DNA of 30,176 nt from JADFUS01 sp964600025 (GTDB lineage Bacteria; Bacteroidota; Bacteroidia; Bacteroidales; Rikenellaceae). Of the stretch, positions 23,537 to 30,176 are shown in pieces. The DNA is taken from assembly GCA_964600025.1 (NCBI GenBank), contig CAZRHJ010000022.1, positions 1 to 30,176 on the forward strand, given 5' to 3'. The stretch's first letter is position 1. Each line of letters starts with the position of its first letter. The notes below the pieces were generated by a model. That model had not been told where the DNA came from, did no database searches, and saw only the letters and a list, made by a program, of their open reading frames with translations. The position numbers and the translations under genes were made by a program.

Positions 23537-23549
23537 GGATAATCCTATT
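23512..23549 (-). terminator. Terminator of gcvT
   Basis: The arms AATAGGATTA (23521-23530) and TAATCCTATT (23540-23549) form a 10-bp hairpin followed on the minus strand by a T-run (complement of 23512-23520). It lies about 77 bases after the gcvT stop. Confidence 0.85.
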
Positions 23550-23625
23550 AATATCATTGTTGTCCACAAAATACCTCAATAAATATTTAATATTTTATAA
23601 GACAAACTATTGTAAATGTATCTGA

Positions 23626-24723
23626 TTAACAGAATGGCATTTTAACAACTTTTGCTTTAAGTTTTCTATCACGAATTACGATATAAACCTCTGAATCAAC
23701 TTTTGAGTGAGTAGGTTTAACGTAAGCAGTAGCGATACCAACTTTAAGAGTAGGAGACATAGTACCAGAGTTTACAGTACCTAAGTGGTTACCCTCAGCA
23801 TCAACAACTTCGTAACCTTGACGAGGAATACCTCTATCAACCATTACAAGACCAACGTTTTTGCGAGAAACACCGTTAGCTTTCAAACCTGCCATATACT
23901 CTCTATCAATGAAGTTTTTGCCTTCAACGAATTTAGTAATCCAACCAAGACCAGCTTCGATAGGAGAAGTTTCGTCGTTGATTTCGTGACCATACAAACA
24001 GAAACCTTTTTCAAGACGTAGAGTATCACGAGCACCAAGACCAATGTTCTCTAAACCTAATTCTTTACCAGCTTCCCACATAGCTTTCCAGATTTTATCA
24101 GCGTCTTCGTTAGCCATATAAATCTCGCAACCACCACAACCAGTATAACCAGTAATAGAAAGAATTACGTCTTTAACACCTGCTAACTCAACTTTTTTGA
24201 AAGTGTAGTATTCCATATCTTCAACTGGCTCATTAACCATTTTTTGAACGATTTTCATTGCGTTAGGACCTTGGATAGCCAACTGAGCAATTTCTTCAGA
24301 AGCGTTGTAGATTTCTTTACCACCTTCAAGACCCATTTTAGCACCTTGTTCGCACAAGTGAGCATAGTCTTTAGCGATATTTGCAGCATTAACTACAAGT
24401 AGGTAAGTAACTTCGTCAATCATATAAACCAACAAGTCATCAACGATACCACCTTTACCATTAGGGAAACAAGTATATTGAACTTTACCAGGAGTAAGAG
24501 CAGCTACGTTGTTTGAAGTAACAACTTGCAAGAAATCAAGAGCTTTTGGGCCTTTGATCCAAATCTCACCCATATGGCTAACATCAAATACACCAGCGTT
24601 ATCTCTAACTGTTGCGTGTTCGTGATTGATACCATTAAATTCGATAGGCATATTATAACCAGCGAATTCTGCCATTTTAGCACCAGCCTCAATGTGGTAC
24701 TGTGTAAACGGAGTAGTTTTCAT
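23626..24723 (-). CDS. gcvT: Aminomethyltransferase (glycine cleavage system T protein)
   Basis: This 365-residue, tetrahydrofolate-dependent protein takes the aminomethyl group from lipoylated GcvH, releasing ammonia and forming 5,10-methylene-THF. The length is usual for the family. Recognisable segments are AEFAGYNMPIEF, FDVSHMGEI, the folate-contacting VQYTCFPNGKGGIVDDLLVY, LGARDTLRLEKGFCLYGHEI and SPIEAGLGWITKF near the C-terminal half. The motif usually written YTGExGFE is YTGCGGCEI here, with two Cys close together. It is transcribed alone from its own promoter and terminator. gcvH and gcvP are not in the window. Confidence 0.95.
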   Translation of the reverse strand: MKTTPFTQYHIEAGAKMAEFAGYNMPIEFNGINHEHATVRDNAGVFDVSHMGEIWIKGPKALDFLQVVTSNNVAALTPGKVQYTCFPNGKGGIVDDLLVYMIDEVTYLLVVNAANIAKDYAHLCEQGAKMGLEGGKEIYNASEEIAQLAIQGPNAMKIVQKMVNEPVEDMEYYTFKKVELAGVKDVILSITGYTGCGGCEIYMANEDADKIWKAMWEAGKELGLENIGLGARDTLRLEKGFCLYGHEINDETSPIEAGLGWITKFVEGKNFIDREYMAGLKANGVSRKNVGLVMVDRGIPRQGYEVVDAEGNHLGTVNSGTMSPTLKVGIATAYVKPTHSKVDSEVYIVIRDRKLKAKVVKMPFC

Positions 24724-24768
24724 AATTTTATATTATTTTTAGTTTGTATTTTTTTAAAATTACAGTCG

Positions 24769-24800
24769 CAAAGATATATATATTTTTATGAAAAAAGAAA
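24769..24800 (-). promoter_or_regulatory. Candidate gcvT promoter
   Basis: On the minus strand TATCTTTG (24776-24769) is an exact -7 box, with TTTC (24800-24797) as a one-mismatch -33 box 20 bases upstream. The leader to the ATG at 24723 is about 40 bases. No glycine riboswitch-like structure fits in it. Confidence 0.6.
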
Positions 24801-24951
24801 TTATTTTGTAAAGTATTCTTTAATTTTTTTAATCTTCTGTGTATTATTTTTTAAAATGTTCAAAATACAACAATTAAATTTAAGACTAACAAATAACTTA
24901 ACACGATAAAAAAAATAATAAAAAGTTACTATGTTTATCGAAAAAAATTAA

Positions 24952-24959
24952 TATATTTG
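24952..24959 (+). promoter_or_regulatory. Candidate ileS promoter (-7 box)
   Basis: TATATTTG is an exact TAnnTTTG. There is no good TTTG at the -33 position (TTTA at 24934-24937 is too close). The leader to the ATG at 24989 is about 22 bases, too short for a T-box or similar control. Confidence 0.5.
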
Positions 24960-24988
24960 CAACTTATAAAAATTTATGAAGAATAATT

Positions 24989-27900
24989 ATGAGTAAAAAG
25001 TTTCCTACGTATAAACAACTTAATCTTTCTCAGATAAACAATGAAGTTTTAGAGCAATGGGAGAGAGAAGATACTTTTGCTAAAAGTATCGAAGAGAAAG
25101 ATGGTTATAAGTCTTTTGTATTTTTCGAAGGACCTCCATCAGCTAATGGTAAACCTGGTATACACCACGTTATGGCACGTACTATTAAAGATGTGATTTG
25201 TAGATACAAAACTCAAACAGGCCATATAGTTCATCGTAAAGCAGGTTGGGACACTCACGGACTTCCAGTGGAATTGGGTGTTGAGAAAAAATTAGGAATT
25301 ACAAAAGAAGATATTGGTAAATCAATCACTATCGAACAGTATAACGATACTTGTCGCAAAGAAGTAATGTCTTACACACAGCAGTGGAAAGATATGACTT
25401 CTAAGGTAGGATATTGGGTTGATATGGAAAATCCATATATCACTTATGACAATAAATATATAGAAACACTTTGGTATCTATTGAAAGAGCTTTTTGACAA
25501 AGGATTGCTTTACAAAGGCTACACAATTCAGCCATACTCACCAGCAGCAGGTACGGGTCTATCAAACCACGAGCTTAACCAACCTGGCTGTTATCGTGAT
25601 GTCAAAGACACTACTTGTACAGCACAATTCAAAGTTATTCGCAATGCAGAAAGCGAAAAATTATTTGAAGGAGTAGAGGGCGATTTATATTTCATTGCTT
25701 GGACTACAACTCCTTGGACGTTACCGTCTAATACAGCTTTGGCAGTTGGCCCTAACATTGACTACGTAAAAGTTCGTTCGTTTAATCCATATACGCTCGA
25801 ACCTATTACTGTTATCGTTGCACAAAACCTTTATTCTCAATATTTCCCAAAGAAAAACGAAGAATTAAAAATGGAAGAATTTAGCGGAGATGCTAAAAAA
25901 ATTCCATTCCAAATACTTGCTCAATACAAAGGTACAGACCTTGAAGGTGCAAGATACGAACAACTAATCCCATTTGTAAAACCTGATGGAGATGCGTTCC
26001 GTGTTATTTTAGGTGATTATGTTACCACAGAAGACGGTACAGGTATCGTACATATTGCCCCTACATTTGGTGCAGATGACGCTCGTGTTGCAAAACAAGC
26101 AGGGATTGTGGGTCTAAATATGATTGACAAACTTGGCAAACCTATGCCAATGGTTGATAAACAAGGTAAATATTTTGTTATTGAAGATTTGGACAATGAC
26201 TTTGTCAAAAACTTTGTAAACTTAGACCTTTACTCTCAATATGCAGGTCGTTTTGTCAAAAACGAATATGATGAGAATATCGCAGCAGAAACACCATCTC
26301 TTGATGTTGATATTTGTATGGATTTGAAAGTAAACAACAAAGCTATCAAAATAGAGAAACACGTTCACAACTATCCTCACTGTTGGAGAACTGACAAACC
26401 TGTATTGTACTATCCTCTTGATTCTTGGTTCATCAAATCAACTGCCGTAAAAGACAGAATGATAGAACTTAACAACACAATCAACTGGAAACCACAATCA
26501 ACTGGTAGTGGTAGATTTGGCAAATGGTTAGAGAACCTTGTGGATTGGAATTTATCTCGTTCACGTTATTGGGGTACTCCTCTTCCTATTTGGGCAACAG
26601 AAGGACACACAGAACTTAAATGTATTGGTTCGGCAGAAGAACTAAAAGCAGAAATAGAAAAATCTATCTCGGCAGGTTTTATGACCGAAAACCCACTAAA
26701 AGATTTTGTTGTTGGCGATTTCTCAAAAGAAAACTACGATAAATTTGACCTTCACCGTCCTTACGTTGATAACATTGTTTTGGTATCATCAAACGGCGAA
26801 CCAATGACTCGTGAAGCGGACTTAATAGACGTTTGGTTTGACTCAGGAGCTATGCCTTATGCACAAGTGCATTACCCATTTGAGATGTCAAAAGAAGAGC
26901 TTTTGAAGGTTTATCCAGCTGATTTCATTGCAGAGGGTGTTGATCAAACACGTGGTTGGTTCTTTACTCTTCACGCACTTGGCACAATGCTATTCGATTC
27001 TGTTGCGTTCAAAAACATTATCTCTAATGGTTTGGTATTAGACAAGAATGGTAACAAAATGAGTAAGCGTTTGGGCAATGGTGTTGATCCATTCGAGGTT
27101 ATAGACAAATTTGGTGCTGATGCAGTGCGTTGGTATATGATATCAAATTCTCAGCCTTGGGACAATCTAAAATTTGATATAGACGGTGTTGATGAAGTAC
27201 GTAGAAAATTCTTCGGCACACTTTATAATACTTATGGTTTCTTTGCTCTATATGCAAATGTAGACGGTTTTACAGGTGAAGAGGCTATTGTTCCACTTAA
27301 CGAACGTCCAGAGATTGACCGTTGGATTATTTCGCTATTAAACACACTTATCAAAGATGTTAGACAAAGTCTTGACAGTTACGACCCTACACCAGCGGCA
27401 CGAGCTATCCAAGATTTCGTAAACGAAAACTTATCTAACTGGTATGTACGTTTGAATAGAAAACGTTTCTGGGGTGGAGAAATGACAAAAGACAAAATTG
27501 CTGCCTACCAAACTCTTAAAACTTGTATTGAGGTAGTAGCACAGCTTTCTGCTCCTTATGCTCCATTTATTTCTGACAGAATTTACAGAGATATTACTGG
27601 TAGTACAGAATCTGTACACTTAGCACTTATACCTGAATGTAACCAAGATGTTATTTGCTCTGAATTAGAAACAAGAATGGCAATAGCTCAAAAAGTATCT
27701 TCAATGGTATTGGCTTTGAGAAGAAAAGTAAATATCAAAGTTCGTCAGCCACTCTCTAAGATAATTATTCCAATTCTTGACGCTCAAACTCGTCCAAATG
27801 TAGAGGCTGTAAAAGACTTGATTATGACAGAGGTAAACGTTAAGGATATTGAGTTTATCGAAGATACAACAGGTATTATGGTTAAGAAAATCAAAGCTAA

Positions 27901-28402
27901 TTTCAAAACTCTTGGCCCAAAATACGGCAAGATTATGAAACAAATTAGTGCAGCTATTGCAGCTCTTAGCCAAAACGATATTAGCACAATCGAAAGAGAA
28001 GAAAAATTTGATTTGAATGTTGATAATCAAATAATCAATATCACTTTGGAGGACGTTGATATTACATCAGAAGATATTCCAGGCTGGTTGGTTACATCTG
28101 AGGGCAAACTTACAGTTGCACTTGATATAAATATCACAGATGAACTATTCAGAGAGGGTATTGCTCGTGAATTGATTAATAGAATACAAAATATACGTAA
28201 AGATTCAGATTTTGAGGTTACAGACAAAATTGATGTTGTGATTTCAAATAATGAAGATATTAACAAATCTCTTGAAGTATTTAAAGAATATATCGCTCAA
28301 CAAACACTTTCAGTAAATATCACAGTTGCTGATAAAGTTGAAAATGCTCAGCAAATGGATATAAACGAGCAAAATATAGATATATGCGTAACAAAACACT
28401 AA
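24989..28402 (+). CDS. ileS: Isoleucyl-tRNA synthetase, eukaryote-like type (IleRS2)
   Basis: This 1137-residue class Ia synthetase charges tRNA-Ile. The catalytic Rossmann fold starts with FFEGPPSANGKPGIHH. The HxGH signature is swapped to G57-I58-H59-H60, followed by HVMARTIKD. The CP1 editing domain includes WTTTPWTLPSNTALAV and GTGIVHIAP. The second signature is K690-M-S-K-R694 (NGNKMSKRLGN). A tRNA-binding anticodon region and a long C-terminal extension follow, making it about 200 residues longer than the E. coli-type IleRS1 (about 940). The length and extension mark it as the IleRS2 group, which is intrinsically tolerant of mupirocin. There is no T-box. The dksA-like gene follows after 90 bases with its own promoter. 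Confidence 0.97.
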   Translation: MSKKFPTYKQLNLSQINNEVLEQWEREDTFAKSIEEKDGYKSFVFFEGPPSANGKPGIHHVMARTIKDVICRYKTQTGHIVHRKAGWDTHGLPVELGVEKKLGITKEDIGKSITIEQYNDTCRKEVMSYTQQWKDMTSKVGYWVDMENPYITYDNKYIETLWYLLKELFDKGLLYKGYTIQPYSPAAGTGLSNHELNQPGCYRDVKDTTCTAQFKVIRNAESEKLFEGVEGDLYFIAWTTTPWTLPSNTALAVGPNIDYVKVRSFNPYTLEPITVIVAQNLYSQYFPKKNEELKMEEFSGDAKKIPFQILAQYKGTDLEGARYEQLIPFVKPDGDAFRVILGDYVTTEDGTGIVHIAPTFGADDARVAKQAGIVGLNMIDKLGKPMPMVDKQGKYFVIEDLDNDFVKNFVNLDLYSQYAGRFVKNEYDENIAAETPSLDVDICMDLKVNNKAIKIEKHVHNYPHCWRTDKPVLYYPLDSWFIKSTAVKDRMIELNNTINWKPQSTGSGRFGKWLENLVDWNLSRSRYWGTPLPIWATEGHTELKCIGSAEELKAEIEKSISAGFMTENPLKDFVVGDFSKENYDKFDLHRPYVDNIVLVSSNGEPMTREADLIDVWFDSGAMPYAQVHYPFEMSKEELLKVYPADFIAEGVDQTRGWFFTLHALGTMLFDSVAFKNIISNGLVLDKNGNKMSKRLGNGVDPFEVIDKFGADAVRWYMISNSQPWDNLKFDIDGVDEVRRKFFGTLYNTYGFFALYANVDGFTGEEAIVPLNERPEIDRWIISLLNTLIKDVRQSLDSYDPTPAARAIQDFVNENLSNWYVRLNRKRFWGGEMTKDKIAAYQTLKTCIEVVAQLSAPYAPFISDRIYRDITGSTESVHLALIPECNQDVICSELETRMAIAQKVSSMVLALRRKVNIKVRQPLSKIIIPILDAQTRPNVEAVKDLIMTEVNVKDIEFIEDTTGIMVKKIKANFKTLGPKYGKIMKQISAAIAALSQNDISTIEREEKFDLNVDNQIINITLEDVDITSEDIPGWLVTSEGKLTVALDINITDELFREGIARELINRIQNIRKDSDFEVTDKIDVVISNNEDINKSLEVFKEYIAQQTLSVNITVADKVENAQQMDINEQNIDICVTKH

Positions 28403-28420
28403 AATTTTGTTATAAAATAT

Positions 28421-28450
28421 TTTGAAATTTGATAATTTTGTATATCTTTG
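28421..28450 (+). promoter_or_regulatory. Consensus promoter of the dksA-like gene
   Basis: TTTG (28421-28424), 18 bases, then TATCTTTG (28443-28450) matches the Bacteroidota pattern. The leader to the ATG at 28493 is about 36 bases. It lies in the 90-base gap after ileS, which has no visible terminator. Confidence 0.65.
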
Positions 28451-28492
28451 TCGAAAGTTATAGATATTAATATACTTAATATATTTTAAGAA

Positions 28493-28879
28493 ATGGAAGA
28501 ACAAGAAAGAACAAGATATTCAGACGCTGAATTGGAAGAATTTAGAGTTATTATAGAAGAGAAACTTGCTACTGCAAGACGTGATTACGACCTTCTAAAA
28601 ATGACCATTACCCACGATGGAGGTAATGGAACAGATGATACATCTCCAACTTTCAAAATTTTGGAAGAGGGTGCTGCAACGCTTTCTAAGGAGGAGTCTG
28701 GCAGACTTGCCCAAAGACAGCTAAAATTTATCCAAAGTTTGGAACTTGCACTTATCCGTATCCAAAATAAAACTTACGGTATATGTCGTGAAACTGGTAA
28801 GTTAATCGCAAAAGAAAGACTTAAAATAGTTCCACACGCTACGCTTTCTATCGAGGCTAAAAACAAAGGAGCAAAATAA
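28493..28879 (+). CDS. DksA/TraR-family protein with degenerate zinc finger
   Basis: This 128-residue protein resembles DksA, which binds the RNA polymerase secondary channel and alters initiation together with ppGpp. A long helical N-terminal part (about 8-100), which would form the coiled-coil hairpin, contains SDAELEEFRVIIEEKL at its start. The C-terminal finger is YGICRETGKLIAKERLKIVPHATLS. It keeps only one Cys, where classical DksA has four, so it probably does not bind zinc. This degenerate form is familiar in Bacteroidota. It has its own promoter and terminator. An effect on RNA polymerase is inferred from the family only. Confidence 0.88.
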   Translation: MEEQERTRYSDAELEEFRVIIEEKLATARRDYDLLKMTITHDGGNGTDDTSPTFKILEEGAATLSKEESGRLAQRQLKFIQSLELALIRIQNKTYGICRETGKLIAKERLKIVPHATLSIEAKNKGAK

Positions 28880-28905
28880 TTCTATAAGAATAAATATGTA
28901 AAAAT

Positions 28906-28951
28906 TGCAGGGTTTTGACAAATAAAAAACATAACCTTGCAGTTTTTTTTT
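28906..28951 (+). terminator. Terminator of the dksA-like gene
   Basis: The arms TGCAGGGTT (28906-28914) and AACCTTGCA (28933-28941), with one G-T pair and an 18-base A-rich loop, precede nine T (28943-28951). Confidence 0.75.
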
Positions 28952-28994
28952 AATTTTCTATTACAGCAAATTTTTTATACAATACATAAAAAAA

Positions 28995-29627
28995 ATGAAT
29001 GATTATATAACTTACGGTTTATTGGTTTTTACATCGTTTTTTACGCTTGTAAACCCAATAGGAGCAATGCCAGTATTCTTGGGCTTAACTTCCGAAATTG
29101 ACGAAAAACAAAGAATAGCAATCGCCAGAAGGGCAGTAATAGCCTCATTGTGCATTATCTTATTATTTGCATTTTCTGGGCAGTTTTTGTTCAAATTTTT
29201 CAATATCTCAGCAGATAGTTTCCGTATTGTAGGGGGAGCAATTTTCTTTGTTATGGGTTTTGATATGCTTAATGCCCGTCTTTCATCTATCAAAGGAAAT
29301 AAAGACGAAATAAAACAAGCAGCCAAAGACATTGCAATTACTCCACTTGCTATCCCAATGCTTTGTGGCCCGGGTTCTATCACAAACGCCATTGTCCAAA
29401 TGGAAGATGCAACAACAATTACTCACCAGATTGTATTTGTCGGAGCTTTGGTAGCAATGTTAATTCTAACCTACATTATCCTAATAAGTTCTTCAAAAAT
29501 CCTCAAATACTTAGGACAAACAGGACTAAACGTTATGATGCGACTTATGGGGCTTATCGTTATGGTCATAGCCGTAGAGTTCTTTATGGCAGGTTTAAGA
29601 CCGTTTATCGAGTCCTTTATGAAATAA
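28995..29627 (+). CDS. MarC-family integral membrane protein
   Basis: This 210-residue inner-membrane protein of the MarC (UPF0056) family has six hydrophobic segments. The family marks are FFTLVNPIGAMPVFLGL near the N-terminus, the GGAIFFVMGFDML helix, and the loop ITPLAIPMLCGPGSITNAI. A late segment reads MMRLMGLIVMVIAVEFFMAG. The biochemical function is unknown; an early link to multiple antibiotic resistance in E. coli was not borne out. It follows the dksA terminator with no consensus promoter visible in the 43-base gap and is closed by a strong terminator. Confidence 0.93.
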   Translation: MNDYITYGLLVFTSFFTLVNPIGAMPVFLGLTSEIDEKQRIAIARRAVIASLCIILLFAFSGQFLFKFFNISADSFRIVGGAIFFVMGFDMLNARLSSIKGNKDEIKQAAKDIAITPLAIPMLCGPGSITNAIVQMEDATTITHQIVFVGALVAMLILTYIILISSSKILKYLGQTGLNVMMRLMGLIVMVIAVEFFMAGLRPFIESFMK

Positions 29628-29646
29628 CAACCAAACACACACATAA

Positions 29647-29679
29647 ACAGCTTATCACCATAGATAAGCTGTTTTTTTT
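29647..29679 (+). terminator. Terminator of marC
   Basis: The arms ACAGCTTATC and GATAAGCTGT (29647-29656 and 29663-29672, with a six-base loop) are followed by a run of T to 29679. Confidence 0.92.
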
Positions 29680-29786
29680 ATCGTACGAACTCCTAACAAA
29701 CTTGGATTTCTTACGCTATTTTACAGATAGACATAATGGAGTACGTAAAGCAGAGAATCGGTTAAATAGACGAGTTTCGAGTACTA
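29680..29786 (+). repeat. Decayed MITE-like element (copy G1)
   Basis: It begins in the family's internal ATCGTACAAGCTCC block (here ATCGTACGAACTCC) and runs through TTTCTTACGCTATTTT, GTACGTAAAGCAGAG and GACGAGTTTCGAGTACTA. The right terminus has lost TTTTTAGCGGACAA. It belongs to the shorter 'GTGAAGCAGAGCATC' subtype seen at 66-189 and 5021-5150. Confidence 0.65.
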
Positions 29787-29848
29787 TTTTTTTAGTCAAA
29801 CCCAAAAATTACCCGCAAAAAAAGTAGAGTAGTGATTATACATTGTTT

Positions 29849-30101
29849 TATTGCTGTCGGATAAAAATTTTAAAAGTCATTGTAATGAATTAAGCGATAA
29901 TATATTACAGTGTTCTAATTTGTGAGGGGCTTGGAAAATGATTTTTAAAATTTTTATCTTTCCGAAATCTTACAAGCTCCCAATAAACTCGAATCTCTTA
30001 GGCTATTTTGCATATATAACATAGCGTACTGGCGTACGTGAGTTATGAGCATCGGCGAAATAGACAAGATAGGCAAGTTTCGTTTTTAGAGGACAATACT
30101 A
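29849..30101 (+). mobile_element. Most complete MITE-like element (copy G2, 253 bp)
   Basis: This copy gives the best picture of the family. The left end is TATTGCTGTCGGATAAAAAT. Next come ATATATTACAGTGTT, GAGGGGCTTGGAAAA, an internal inverted copy of the left subterminal block (29936-29965), CAAGCTCCCAATAAACTCG, the hairpin CGTACTGGCGTACG, and GAAATAGACAAGATAGGC. The right end is GTTTTTAGAGGACAATACTA. From about 29878 to 30101 it is almost the same as the inverted 14519-14759 copy. There is no coding potential. Flanking bases do not form a clear target duplication, so one end may have been rearranged with the neighbouring copy G1. Confidence 0.82.
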
Positions 30102-30176
30102 AATATGTGTAAAATGTGATTCAGATACACACAAATAACACTCACAAAACCCTTTAAATAACAAATATCACACTAT
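30102..30176. other. AT-rich stretch with no feature seen
   Basis: The last 75 bases hold no reading frame, hairpin or consensus promoter on either strand. A gene may begin beyond the window edge. Confidence 0.4.

Noticed and set aside
27701..28030. 109-residue minus-strand frame inside ileS (and other antisense frames in ileS, copA and the GH2 gene)
   Set aside because: These are shadows of strongly supported genes with no promoter, start context or recognisable family.
1..30101. Dispersed repeats as a CRISPR array or Rep-type small palindromes
   Set aside because: Copies are kilobases apart with no spacers or cas genes. They are 100-250 bp with terminal repeats and target duplication, which fits a MITE better.

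Overview
The window is AT-rich chromosomal DNA from a member of the Bacteroidota, most likely order Bacteroidales. The evidence is of three kinds. Several promoters fit the Bacteroidota pattern TTTG-N18-20-TAnnTTTG, and Shine-Dalgarno sequences are weak or absent. The protein set is typical of the phylum: a long eukaryote-like IleRS, a DksA/TraR protein with a degenerate zinc finger, a MeaB GTPase, a secreted GH2 beta-galactosidase, and Gmd/Fcl for GDP-fucose. No rRNA, tRNA, CRISPR array or transposase gene is visible.

Layout from left to right. (1) 197-2780, minus: three tightly packed genes that look like phage tail or baseplate parts, with copies of a small mobile element at their left. 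(2) 2936-4985, plus: gmd-fcl, a two-gene GDP-L-fucose operon. (3) 5154-7358, minus: a Cu+ P-type ATPase. (4) 7463-11694, minus: meaB followed by a secreted GH2 beta-galactosidase. (5) 11778-14205, plus: a MATE exporter and a secreted PPP-type phosphatase. (6) 14287-19631, plus: a methionine operon. It has a consensus promoter, a previously uncalled 36-residue Met-rich leader peptide, then metY, metX and a fused aspartokinase-homoserine dehydrogenase with overlapping ends. (7) 19699-23326, minus: four genes (SRD5A-like steroid 5-alpha-reductase, OYE-family ene-reductase, two SDRs) that together look like a 3-oxo-steroid or bile-acid reducing operon. (8) 23626-24723, minus: gcvT. (9) 24989-29627, plus: ileS, a dksA-like gene and marC.

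Two biological systems stand out. The steroid operon combines the enzyme classes known from gut Bacteroidota that make iso/allo bile acids. The methionine operon appears to be controlled by ribosome-mediated attenuation at a run of Met codons.

A third layer is a family of short non-coding mobile elements (MITE-like, full length about 240-255 bp). There are nine copies or remnants in 30 kb, all intergenic. They have imperfect terminal inverted repeats (TATTGCTGTCCGGTAAAAA and TAGTATTGTCCGCTAAAAA), and the copy at 14519-14759 has a perfect 9-bp target duplication. Two copies lie between a consensus promoter and the first gene of its operon (methionine and steroid operons), so they should be transcribed as part of long 5' leaders. 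All functional calls come from reading motifs and context; no database search was run.
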